A stretch of DNA of 15,174 nucleotides from Clostridiales bacterium (GTDB lineage Bacteria; Bacillota; Clostridia; Oscillospirales; Acutalibacteraceae), in the NCBI GenBank assembly GCA_012511485.1, contig JAAZFZ010000046.1, positions 1-15,174 of the forward strand, in the 5' to 3' direction. The notes beneath the pieces were generated by a model. That model saw nothing but the letters and a program-made list of their open reading frames with translations. It ran no database searches and had not been told where the DNA came from. Positions 1 to 7,117 of the stretch are shown piece by piece. A program made the translations under genes and the position numbers. Each line of letters opens with the position of its first letter. The stretch's first letter is position 1.

Positions 1-1583
1 ACAATGCTCAGACTCTCACCAAAAAGGCTTATGTCTGCGACCTTGTGGCTCATCATGCCCTAGCAAGAAAGATTGCCGCACAGTCCATGGTTCTGCTCAA
101 AAACGAAGGAGTTCTTCCCATTAGCAAGGGGCAGAAAATCGCAGTCATAGGCGAAATGGCAAAGTCTCCCAGGTATCAGGGCGCCGGTAGCTCATTGATT
201 AACCCCACAAAGATTGATAATGCCTGCGACTGCCTAGAACAGGCGGGTTTTGAATTTTCATATGCAGCAGGCTATGATAAAAAGAAAATCGAAATTGATG
301 AAAAGAAGATTAACGAAGCTGTACAGGCGGCAAAGGGCGCTCATGTCGTCCTTGCCTTTATCGGGCTGACCGATGCATATGAGTCGGAGGGGTTTGACAG
401 GGAGCAAATGTCTTTGCCTGAAAGCCATAATGCATTAATAGATGCTCTTTGCAATGCAAACGAAAATGTAGTGGTTATCCTTGCGGGCGGTTCGCCCGTT
501 TCAATGCCGTGGGCAGCTAAGGTTAAGGGTATTCTCAACAGCTACCTCGGCGGTCAGGCGGGAGCGGGTGCGGTTGCGGATATCCTGACAGGTGCGGTAA
601 ACCCCAGCGGCAAGCTTGCCGAAACCTATCCCTTCAGCAACAAATCTACACCCTGTGAAGAAAATTTCCCCGGCGGTCACAAGACTGTGGAGTACAGGGA
701 GAGCATCTATATAGGCTATAGGTATTATGACAAGGCAAAAATTGAGGTTCAGTTCCCGTTCGGTTTCGGGCTTTCATATACAAGCTTTGAATACAGCGAC
801 CTGAAGCTTGACAAGGCTTTAATCAAGGACAATCAGACGCTCAAAGTCAGCTTCAAGGTCAAAAACACAGGCAAGGTTGTCGGTGCGGAAATAGCACAGC
901 TTTATGTGGCGGATGAGGAGAGCACAATTTTCCGCCCCGAAAAGGAGCTAAAGAGCTTTAAGAAGGTTGAGCTTCTGCCGGGAGAGGAAGAGGAGGTTGA
1001 GCTAGCTCTGGATAAACGGGCGTTTGCCTACTACAACACTGAAATTCATGACTGGCATGTCGAGAGCGGTAGCTTCAAAATCCTTGTGGGCGCCTCTTGT
1101 GTGGATATAAGGCTTGAGGGTTCGGTAAATGTTGAATCCACCTTGCCTCAGGCGGTAATACCCGATTTTAGGGAAACCGCTCCCGTGTATTATTCAGCAG
1201 AGGTTAAGAATGTTCCCGATATTCAGTTTGAGGCAATTTTGGGCATGCCAATCCCACCGGAGGAAAGGGACATCACAAATCCGCTTACATATATCAACAA
1301 TCTTGAGGACGCCTGGCACACAAAATGGGGCAGGCGGATAAATAAGACTATTATATCGGTTATGGGGAGGTTCAATAAAGGCCCAAACGCCGGAATGATG
1401 AACAATGTGGCTTTGCAGACACCCTTCAGATGCATTCTCTCGATGGGAAACGGAGTCCTTTCACAGAAAATGCTTGACGGCCTGCTGCTTATGCTAAACG
1501 GTAAGAAAGGAGGAATAAGAAAGTTCCTTTCAGGCATGCCGCACTTAATTAAAAACCTCAGAAGTTTTATTAACAGCATATAG
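1..1583 (+). CDS. Family 3 glycoside hydrolase (beta-glucosidase-like), 5'-truncated
   Basis: The reading frame is open from base 3, so the gene begins upstream; the GTG at 45 is an internal Val, not a start. What remains is the C-terminal part of a GH3 enzyme, which releases terminal sugars from beta-glycosides. Visible GH3 marks, in order: the end of the barrel linker leading into the alpha/beta sandwich domain (SMVLLKNEGVLPI), the ESEGFDR...LP region near the active site, ILNSYLGGQAGAGAVADILTG followed by NPSGKLAETYP, then FPFGFGLSYTSF leading into a fibronectin III-like domain. The catalytic barrel with the nucleophile Asp lies outside the window. After the FnIII domain comes an extension of about 110 residues (from roughly base 1240) that I do not recognise. 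No signal is visible because the N terminus is missing. The TAG stop overlaps the RBS of the next gene, which suggests co-transcription. Substrate cannot be assigned. Confidence 0.93.
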   Translation, partial: NAQTLTKKAYVCDLVAHHALARKIAAQSMVLLKNEGVLPISKGQKIAVIGEMAKSPRYQGAGSSLINPTKIDNACDCLEQAGFEFSYAAGYDKKKIEIDEKKINEAVQAAKGAHVVLAFIGLTDAYESEGFDREQMSLPESHNALIDALCNANENVVVILAGGSPVSMPWAAKVKGILNSYLGGQAGAGAVADILTGAVNPSGKLAETYPFSNKSTPCEENFPGGHKTVEYRESIYIGYRYYDKAKIEVQFPFGFGLSYTSFEYSDLKLDKALIKDNQTLKVSFKVKNTGKVVGAEIAQLYVADEESTIFRPEKELKSFKKVELLPGEEEEVELALDKRAFAYYNTEIHDWHVESGSFKILVGASCVDIRLEGSVNVESTLPQAVIPDFRETAPVYYSAEVKNVPDIQFEAILGMPIPPEERDITNPLTYINNLEDAWHTKWGRRINKTIISVMGRFNKGPNAGMMNNVALQTPFRCILSMGNGVLSQKMLDGLLLMLNGKKGGIRKFLSGMPHLIKNLRSFINSI

Positions 1584-1593
1584 GAGGCAACAA

Positions 1594-4500
1594 ATGAGAA
1601 CACGGAGATTACACAAAAGGATTCTGGCTATTGCCCTTTCAGCCATAATTCTACTGGCGTCTGTCCCTGCTGGAGCAATTGTAGCTGCCGCAAACACAAA
1701 AAGCAGCGACCTGCAGATAGGTGTCATTTCTGACATTCACTACTATCCCGATTCGCTCACCGGCAATGGCTGCCAGGCATTTATCGATTTCTGCGACCTT
1801 AAAGTCAGGCAGTACAGAGAGAGCAGTGAGCTGCTCAACACCGCACTCAACGCAATTGCAAAACACTCACAGGAAAATGGGCTAAAATATGTCCTGATTC
1901 CAGGCGACCTGACTAAGGACGGCGAATATGTCAGTCATGTGGAGCTTGCACAGCAGCTAAGGCAGTTTGAGGAGGATACCGGCATTGAGGTTTTTGTTAT
2001 CAACGGAAACCATGATACCAACAATTCAAACGCCTGTTCTTTTGCAAACGGTTCTAAGGAATCGACAAAATATGCCACACCGGAGGAGTTCAGGGAGATA
2101 TATGCCGATTTTGGATATAATCAGGCTTATCATAAATATGTTCCGCCAACGGGCAAAAAGGCGGGAATGCTCTCGTATTCGGTAAAGCTCGACGGAGGTT
2201 ACAGGCTTATTAGCGTAGATTCCTGCAAATACAGCTTTGACGCAACCTCTAACGGTGTAAATGAGCATCAGACAGGCGGCAATATCACCGACCACCATAT
2301 GAACTGGATTATCAATGAGATTTCCGACGCAAAACGCAGTGGGGAAGAGATTATTTTTATGTGCCACCACAACCTCGTGCCCCACTATGATATAGAGGAG
2401 GGCGTTCTCCAGGGCTTTGATATTGACAACTGGCTTGAAACCAGCGAAACGCTTGCTGACGCAGGCGTGCGTTACGCTTTTACCGGTCATGTTCATATGA
2501 GCGATATATGCAGCCATATTTCGGACAGGGGTCAAACTCTTTATGACATAACAACATCCTCTCTTTGCGGTTACCCGAACACCTTCAGGGAGATTAAATT
2601 CACCGAGGATGAGCAGGGTTTCAAAGCAGATGTCAAAACCTTTGATGTTGACTGTGAAGAAAATGTTATTGTCGGCTCAACGGTACATGAAAAACCCTTC
2701 AAATATTCTTATTCCTTCGGTCAGACATACGGCAAACAGGGCGTTGCCCAGTTCGGCATCAGCATGGCAAATTCAATGATTGAGGTTCTCTTTGAAAATG
2801 CCCGTCAGTCAGGCGGAATAATGGGTATGCTTGAACAGTATGAAATTGACCTTGAAAGTATTTTCACCGACCTTATAGGTGAAGGGGTGAAGGTAGGCGA
2901 CATCAATATTTTCACCTCCAAAAATCTTGTCAGCTTTGCCGAGGATTTGGCAAAGCAGATAGATGAGGAATACATAAATGATTTTGACAGGGTTTCCAAG
3001 CTGGTTGAAACCTCTGTTGATAAATTTATGAGAATCAAGGTCTCAGATTTGCCCTGCACGAAGTTCATTGATACGCTGGGCTTCGGCGATGAGAATAGAC
3101 CCGGCGACCTTGAGGACTTTGCAATGACAATGATTTCATACTATGCCATCGGTGACGAGGATATTAGTGACGATGAGTTTGCAAAATCTGCCCTTCACAA
3201 TATCGAATACGGCGATGTGCCCGAAAGAATTCTTGATTCACTTATTGAAATAATAATTGATGATATTCTGCAAAAGAATATTCTTTCGCAGCTTGAACTT
3301 CATATAAGTGCGCTGTTTGTCAATAAAATTGCGAAAAACACAATCGGCTCCTTGCTTGACTTTTTGCTAAACCTTGCACTCGGAGGAGATACGAGCTATG
3401 CGAACCTTATTAACTTTGTGTTCGGGCTAGGAATTCTTCCCTATAAGAGCATTAACGATATTCTGAATTTATATATGGATGAATACCTCACCGAGAGCCA
3501 GCTCGAAAGCGTAGGCGCAACAATGGCATGGATGGCGGGCAGCTTCATGAATGATACAAACCCCGGGCAATCCATGGATAACAATGTTCAGCTTTGCTAC
3601 AGCGGGCGCGTTGCCGTTGCGCCGACGGCAAAGGATTTCCGCCTGCCCTCCTTGATTGGGTTAACTCTGGGCGAGGATGCCTGCACACAGAGAAATATCA
3701 GCTGGTACACCAAGTATTCCGTAACGGGCACCGATATTGAGATTGTGCCTTACAGTCAAAACCCCGAATTTACCGGCAGGCCGACAACAGGTTCAGGCAT
3801 TAAAGCCAAAACCGAAAAGGTTGAAAGGGAGTTCCCCGGAGTTGACTTAGGCATTGCGGGAATTTTCCCGTTCACAAGGCACCTTGTTAGGCACACAATA
3901 GAGATAAGCGGCCTTGGACCTGGCCAGAAATATTGTTACCGCATAGGTGATTCATCATGGGGCTGGTGGAGCAAAACCGGAATAATAGAAACGGCAAACG
4001 GCGGTGACAGCTTTGCGTTCCTCCATATGACCGACCCGCAGAGCCAAAATGAAAAGCAGTATTCAAGGGGATGGGCGGCAACCGTTTCAAAGGCATTTGA
4101 GATGTTCCCCGAAAGCAAGTTTATTGTTGACACGGGCGACTCGGTGGATTCAGGCACCAATGTCAACCAGTGGCAGTGGTTTTTCGACACCGCTGCCGAC
4201 GGCTTGATGAATACGGCATTAATGCCCGTAACCGGCAACCATGAGAAATCCGGCAAGGCATTGACAACGAACTTTTTGCTATCAAATCTTCCCGAGCAGG
4301 ACATTGAAACCGGTGTATATTACTCCTTTGACTATAATAATGCTCACTTCATTGTTCTTAACACAAATGACCTTGATGAGGATAAGGCTATCAGTCAGGA
4401 GCAGATAAACTGGCTCAAGCAGGATGCTACAGCGAGCGATGCTCAGTGGAAAATCCTTGCCCTTCATAAGCCGGCATATTCAAACGGCTCGCATTTTGAT

Positions 4501-5139
4501 GATGAGGATATTATTCAGATAAGAAAGCTGTTAAGCACACTCATGCCTGAGCTGGGAATAGATGTTGTCCTTCAGGGGCATGATCATGTTTATCTGCGCA
4601 CAGATGTGATGGATAACAATATGATAGTTGACACTCAGGAGAAGGAAATCAGCTATGATGGCAGAGAATACACCGCAAAAGTCAAGCCGCAGGGCACAAT
4701 ATATTCGATAACGGCAACAGCCGGAGTCAAATACTATAATCCTGTGGATTCCGAGCTTACAAACGAGTTGTTCCCGCAAGCTAAAACCATCGTAACCGTG
4801 GATTCCCCCGCCTTCGCCTCTTATCATATTGAGGACAATGTTCTTTACTATGATGCGTACTCTGTTAAAGACGGTCAAGCAACAAGAATCGACAGCTTCG
4901 CCATTGAAAAAGAAAAAGTTGAAAAGAGCATTATTGTTCAGGCTATTGATAATCTCAGCAGCAAAGCAAAGGTTGAGAGCGTCAAAGTCGAAAAAAGCAT
5001 TGAAAATGTTCAAACAATGATTGATGAAAACCCGCAAACAGGCGACACCTTAATGATAATTATTGCAATCGTTCCGCTCATAGCAGGCAGTGCCGCCGCC
5101 TTGCTGATAACAAGCAAACGCAGAAAAATCAAGGAGTAA
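1594..5139 (+). CDS. Secreted, sortase-anchored protein with two metallophosphoesterase domains
   Basis: 1181 residues. An N-terminal signal peptide (basic start, hydrophobic residues 10-32, AGA/AAA cleavage options) is followed by a calcineurin-like metallophosphoesterase domain with D47-I-H49, GDLTKDGE 104-111, GNHD 138-141, a CHH near 257 and GHVH 298-301. Residues about 370-700 are a mostly helical region I do not recognise. A beta-rich segment (about 700-805) resembling the N-terminal domain of purple acid phosphatases leads into a second phosphoesterase domain: D814, DTGD 846-849, GNHE 881-884, H958 and GHDHVY 995-1000. Each domain keeps a full set of metal ligands, so both may be active. 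The C terminus has NPQTGD from residue 1146, a membrane segment and KRRKIK, the layout of a sortase substrate. Likely role: hydrolysis of phosphoesters at the cell surface. The start at 1594 is set by TAGGAGG ten bases upstream and by the signal peptide. Only 10 bases separate it from the glycosidase gene. Confidence 0.9.
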   Translation: MRTRRLHKRILAIALSAIILLASVPAGAIVAAANTKSSDLQIGVISDIHYYPDSLTGNGCQAFIDFCDLKVRQYRESSELLNTALNAIAKHSQENGLKYVLIPGDLTKDGEYVSHVELAQQLRQFEEDTGIEVFVINGNHDTNNSNACSFANGSKESTKYATPEEFREIYADFGYNQAYHKYVPPTGKKAGMLSYSVKLDGGYRLISVDSCKYSFDATSNGVNEHQTGGNITDHHMNWIINEISDAKRSGEEIIFMCHHNLVPHYDIEEGVLQGFDIDNWLETSETLADAGVRYAFTGHVHMSDICSHISDRGQTLYDITTSSLCGYPNTFREIKFTEDEQGFKADVKTFDVDCEENVIVGSTVHEKPFKYSYSFGQTYGKQGVAQFGISMANSMIEVLFENARQSGGIMGMLEQYEIDLESIFTDLIGEGVKVGDINIFTSKNLVSFAEDLAKQIDEEYINDFDRVSKLVETSVDKFMRIKVSDLPCTKFIDTLGFGDENRPGDLEDFAMTMISYYAIGDEDISDDEFAKSALHNIEYGDVPERILDSLIEIIIDDILQKNILSQLELHISALFVNKIAKNTIGSLLDFLLNLALGGDTSYANLINFVFGLGILPYKSINDILNLYMDEYLTESQLESVGATMAWMAGSFMNDTNPGQSMDNNVQLCYSGRVAVAPTAKDFRLPSLIGLTLGEDACTQRNISWYTKYSVTGTDIEIVPYSQNPEFTGRPTTGSGIKAKTEKVEREFPGVDLGIAGIFPFTRHLVRHTIEISGLGPGQKYCYRIGDSSWGWWSKTGIIETANGGDSFAFLHMTDPQSQNEKQYSRGWAATVSKAFEMFPESKFIVDTGDSVDSGTNVNQWQWFFDTAADGLMNTALMPVTGNHEKSGKALTTNFLLSNLPEQDIETGVYYSFDYNNAHFIVLNTNDLDEDKAISQEQINWLKQDATASDAQWKILALHKPAYSNGSHFDDEDIIQIRKLLSTLMPELGIDVVLQGHDHVYLRTDVMDNNMIVDTQEKEISYDGREYTAKVKPQGTIYSITATAGVKYYNPVDSELTNELFPQAKTIVTVDSPAFASYHIEDNVLYYDAYSVKDGQATRIDSFAIEKEKVEKSIIVQAIDNLSSKAKVESVKVEKSIENVQTMIDENPQTGDTLMIIIAIVPLIAGSAAALLITSKRRKIKE

Positions 5140-5147
5140 TCATGAGC

Positions 5148-5194
5148 GCGGGGAGTGCTGCAAAGCGCTCCCCGCTAAATAAGAATTATTTTTT
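5148..5194 (+). terminator. Terminator after the phosphoesterase gene
   Basis: A 12-pair stem (one G.T pair) joins GCGGGGAGTGCT at 5148-5159 to AGCGCTCCCCGC at 5164-5175 around a GCAA tetraloop. The T run (5189-5194) is 13 bases past the stem, so it is an imperfect intrinsic terminator. It lies 8 bases after the stop codon and probably separates the two operons. Confidence 0.75.
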
Positions 5195-5242
5195 GTTAAT
5201 AACAAAAAAATACTTGACTTAAATATCTGCTTATGATATCAT
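5184..5242 (+). promoter_or_regulatory. Promoter of the rpmG-secE-nusG-rplK-rplA unit, with UP-like element
   Basis: TTGACT (5214-5219), a 17-base spacer and TATCAT (5237-5242) match a housekeeping promoter. Directly upstream, 5184-5210 is a run of A and T tracts resembling an alpha-subunit UP element. It includes a near-perfect palindrome with 10-base arms (5189-5198 and 5200-5209). The same T tract may serve as the U run of the preceding terminator. The predicted transcript start is near 5249. Confidence 0.75.
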
Positions 5243-5248
5243 GACTTT

Positions 5249-5360
5249 ACCTCTGACAGAGGGTTCTTTTTTTGTGCCCTGCTTTTTAGGCAGTCAGATT
5301 CGGTCAAGCTCTGCCGCAAGTTCAGAGGGAGGCTAAAATAATCCAAATGGAGGTGCCGTT
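5249..5360 (+). promoter_or_regulatory. rpmG leader with possible transcription attenuator
   Basis: The predicted 5' UTR is about 110 bases. At its very start CCTCT (5250-5254) pairs with AGAGG (5258-5262) and is followed by TTCTTTTTTT, a small terminator-like element. The same CCTCTGA (5250-5256) is also exactly complementary to TCAGAGG at 5322-5328, so a long-range pairing could disrupt the small hairpin. The switch model is inference; the 5-pair stem with a 3-base loop is weak. No Rfam leader family was recognised here. The RBS GGAGG (5349-5353) precedes the rpmG ATG. Confidence 0.4.
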
Positions 5361-5510
5361 ATGAGAGTAAAAATAACTCTTTCCTGCACGGAGTGCAAGC
5401 AGCGAAATTATAACACAATGAAAAACAAGAAAAACACACCCGATAGGCTGGAGATGAACAAATACTGCAGGTTCTGCAAAAAGCATACTCTCCATAAAGA
5501 AACGAAGTAG
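5361..5510 (+). CDS. rpmG: 50S ribosomal protein L33 (zinc-binding form)
   Basis: 49 residues beginning MRVKITLSC, typical in length and sequence for bacterial L33. Two Cys pairs, C9-x-x-C12 and C36-x-x-C39, mark the zinc-binding (C+) form; many Firmicutes also carry a zinc-free paralogue elsewhere. L33 is a small protein of the large ribosomal subunit near the E site. The start is fixed by a GGAGG eight bases upstream and by full-length similarity. It is first in the order rpmG-secE-nusG-rplK-rplA, a classical Firmicutes arrangement. The stop is TAG, and the frame after it stays open and in phase with the secE start 15 bases downstream. Confidence 0.95.
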   Translation: MRVKITLSCTECKQRNYNTMKNKKNTPDRLEMNKYCRFCKKHTLHKETK

Positions 5511-5525
5511 GCGGGAGGAATAATA

Positions 5526-5918
5526 ATGGCAAGAAAAGAAAAGTCGGAAGCCGCCGAAAAAGTCAGAAGGGCTGAAAAGGTCAGCAAATCAACAAAGGCG
5601 AAATCTAATAAGCCTAACGGTTTTAAACGTTTTTTTGCGGCAATCCCAAAGTTCTGGAAGGATTTCAGAGGCGAAATCAGAAAAATTGTCTGGCCCGATT
5701 CAAAGACAGTCCTTAAAAATACGGGCGTTGTTCTGGCTGTTGTGGCAATTCTGTCTGTGATAATCTATGCTATAGATTTAGGCCTTTCCTCCGGAATCGG
5801 CGAGCTAAAGGAATTGGCAGAAAAGGTTGCAACCGATGCTGCTACTTCGGCCGCCGCTCAGACCACTACCGAAGCTGTCACACAGGCAGTCACTTCTGCA
5901 TCAACAACATTAGGTTAA
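5526..5918 (+). CDS. secE: Preprotein translocase subunit SecE
   Basis: 130 residues, longer than the roughly 60-75 usual for single-span Gram-positive SecE. The conserved core is at about residues 35-85: FRGEIRKIVWPDSKTVLKNT, the amphipathic surface helix, followed by one membrane span (VVLAVVAILSVIIYAIDLGL). SecE clamps the SecY channel in the membrane. The extra length comes from a Lys/Ala/Glu-rich cytoplasmic N terminus (about 34 residues) and a low-complexity Ala/Thr-rich C-terminal tail (about 35 residues). GGGAGG at 5513-5518 precedes the ATG. Position between rpmG and nusG supports the call. Confidence 0.93.
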   Translation: MARKEKSEAAEKVRRAEKVSKSTKAKSNKPNGFKRFFAAIPKFWKDFRGEIRKIVWPDSKTVLKNTGVVLAVVAILSVIIYAIDLGLSSGIGELKELAEKVATDAATSAAAQTTTEAVTQAVTSASTTLG

Positions 5919-5936
5919 AGACTTGGAGGGAGAGGT

Positions 5937-6497
5937 ATGTCCATTGACTCCAGGTGGTATGTAATCCACACTTACTCTGGCTATGAAAATAAGGTTGCGG
6001 CAAACATCGAAAAGGTTGTTGATAACCGCAGGCTTAACGAACAAATTCTCGATATCAAGATTCCTACCGAAACCGTTTTGGAGGTCGGGAAGGATGAAAA
6101 AAGGCGAGAGGTAGAGCGCAAGATGTTCCCGGGCTATGTGCTGGTCAAAATAGCCATTGAGCTTGATAAAGACCATCGCCCCACCATCACGGACGATACC
6201 TGGCTCGCAATTAGGAATATCAGAGGAGTTACGGGCTTCGTCGGCCCGGAGGGGAAGCCTCAGCCTCTTTCGGATGCTGAAGTTATCGCTCTCGGCGTTG
6301 AAAAAAGAAGCATCGAGGTTCAGTACGAGGTTGGAGATACGGTCAGAATTGTTGACGAAATCTTTGACGGATTCACAGGCAAGGTCGAGGATATTGACCT
6401 TGAAAAGAACATGGTTCGCGTAACCGTTTCAGCTCTGTTTGGCAAGGAAACGCTTGTTGAGCTTGAGCTTGACCAGGTCGAACCTTTAAAGGATTAA
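5937..6497 (+). CDS. nusG: Transcription termination/antitermination factor NusG
   Basis: 186 residues, normal NusG length. The NGN domain starts with WYVIHTYSGYENKVAANIE (residues about 7-25) and contains MFPGYVLVKI; it binds the clamp of RNA polymerase. The C-terminal KOW domain begins near residue 132 (EVGDTVRIVDEIFDGFTGKV) and ends VELELDQVEPL. NusG modulates pausing and elongation and couples transcription to translation. The ATG at 5937 follows GGAGGGAGAGGT with good spacing. It lies 18 bases after secE and 136 bases before rplK, with no promoter visible in that gap, so rplK-rplA probably belong to the same transcript. Confidence 0.97.
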   Translation: MSIDSRWYVIHTYSGYENKVAANIEKVVDNRRLNEQILDIKIPTETVLEVGKDEKRREVERKMFPGYVLVKIAIELDKDHRPTITDDTWLAIRNIRGVTGFVGPEGKPQPLSDAEVIALGVEKRSIEVQYEVGDTVRIVDEIFDGFTGKVEDIDLEKNMVRVTVSALFGKETLVELELDQVEPLKD

Positions 6498-6510
6498 ATT
6501 TTAGGTAGAT

Positions 6511-6573
6511 AATTTACGGGCATTCCCGTTTAAATTATGTATGCCGCACTGCTGCATACGGAGCCGAGGCTCC
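6511..6573 (+). promoter_or_regulatory. Three consecutive hairpins in the nusG-rplK spacer
   Basis: Three stems follow one another. ACGGG/CCCGT, extended by AATTT/AAATT past a small bulge, spans 6511-6536. GTATGC/GCATAC spans 6539-6559. GGAGCC/GGCTCC spans 6560-6573. None is followed by a T run, so they do not look like a terminator. They lead directly into the L1-site-like motif at 6575 and may form the rest of a structured rplK leader, or help process the mRNA between nusG and rplK. Function is inferred. Confidence 0.5.
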
Positions 6574-6574
6574 A

Positions 6575-6611
6575 GTGGGAGGAGCGACAAAACCGCCCCG
6601 CCATCTACCAC
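6575..6611 (+). promoter_or_regulatory. Putative ribosomal protein L1 binding site before rplK
   Basis: GTGGGAGG opens the motif (6575-6582) and CCAC closes it (6608-6611). GTGG pairs with CCAC. An asymmetric loop has GA on the 5' side and GCCATCTA on the 3' side. GG pairs with CC, then GCG (6584-6586) with CGC (6594-6596). This copies the L1-stalk region of 23S rRNA, where GTGGGAGG pairs across an asymmetric loop with an ATACCAC strand. L1 is known to repress its own operon by binding such a mimic in the L11-L1 mRNA leader. The site lies 22 bases before the rplK ATG. Binding itself is inferred. Confidence 0.7.
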
Positions 6612-6633
6612 ATTACTATGGAGGTGCAATAAA

Positions 6634-7059
6634 ATGGCACAAAAGGTTGTTGGATTAATTAAACTTCAGATTCCCGCCGGCAAGGCAACTCCGGCACCGC
6701 CTGTAGGCCCCGCTCTTGGCCAGCACGGCGTTAATATCATGGCATTTACAAAGGAATTTAATGAGCGCACAAAGAATGATATCGGTCTTGTAATTCCCGT
6801 AGTCATCACTGTCTACGCTGACCGCTCGTTCACCTTTATTACAAAAACACCGCCGGCAGCAGTCCTTATCTAGAAGGCTTGCGGCATTGAAAGCGGTTCA
6901 GGCGTTCCCAACAGCACCAAAGTTGCATCAATCACCGGTGAGCAGTTAAGAAAAATCGCCGAACAGAAGATGCCCGACCTTAATGCAGCGAGCATTGAAA
7001 GTGCAATCAGCATGGTTGCCGGAACAGCACGCAGCATGGGTGTCACTGTAGTCGACTAA
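6634..7059 (+). pseudogene. rplK: Ribosomal protein L11 gene interrupted by in-frame TAG at codon 80
   Basis: The frame from ATG 6634 (GGAGG at 6620-6624) reads a textbook L11: KVVGLIKLQIPAGKATPAPP, VGPALGQHGVNIMAF, VITVYADRSFTFITKTPPAA. At 6871-6873 it meets TAG. Without any shift the same frame continues as KACGIESGSGVPN...MVAGTARSMGVTVVD and ends at TAA 7057-7059. Total length is 141 codons plus stop, exactly the usual L11 length. L11 normally has LLKK or LIKK here, so TAG most simply replaces a Lys AAG by one base change. A product stopping at residue 79 would keep the N-terminal domain, which contacts stringent-response and thiopeptide partners, but lose the C-terminal domain that binds 23S rRNA, so it should not assemble. 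It could be a genuine nonsense mutation, a sequencing error or a suppressed codon. L11 is dispensable in some bacteria. Confidence 0.9.
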
Positions 7060-7068
7060 GGCTCCCGG

Positions 7069-7095
7069 GTGGGAGGAAAAATCCGATTTAACCAC
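7069..7095 (+). promoter_or_regulatory. Second putative L1 binding site, before rplA
   Basis: GTGGGAGGA (7069-7077) and TCC...CCAC (7082-7095) fold as GTGG/CCAC, asymmetric loop GA versus GATTTAA, then GGA/TCC around a short A-rich loop. The same GTGGGAGG start and ACCAC end occur in the rplK leader motif, and both resemble the L1 stalk of 23S rRNA. It lies between the rplK stop and the rplA RBS (GGGAGG, 7102-7107), close enough to block rplA translation when bound. Function is inferred from the match to the rRNA and from gene position. Confidence 0.65.
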
Positions 7096-7117
7096 ACGAT
7101 TGGGAGGAAATTGTGAA

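Noticed and set aside
2026..2535. 169-codon minus-strand open frame
   Set aside because: Antisense to the first phosphoesterase domain, whose motifs are read on the plus strand.
4531..5037. 168-codon minus-strand open frame
   Set aside because: Antisense to the second phosphoesterase domain, with no RBS and no homology that I recognise.
6541..6633. Upstream in-frame extension of rplK to 6541
   Set aside because: It covers the structured leader and the L1-site motif, has no RBS, and L11 proteins start at MAQKVVG; the ATG at 6634 has GGAGG.
6871..6873. Pyrrolysine at codon 80 of rplK
   Set aside because: Pyl is a Lys analogue and the site is a Lys site, but known Pyl proteins are mainly methylamine methyltransferases, TAG acts as a normal stop for rpmG and the glycosidase here, and no Pyl machinery is visible. 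Not excluded outside the window.
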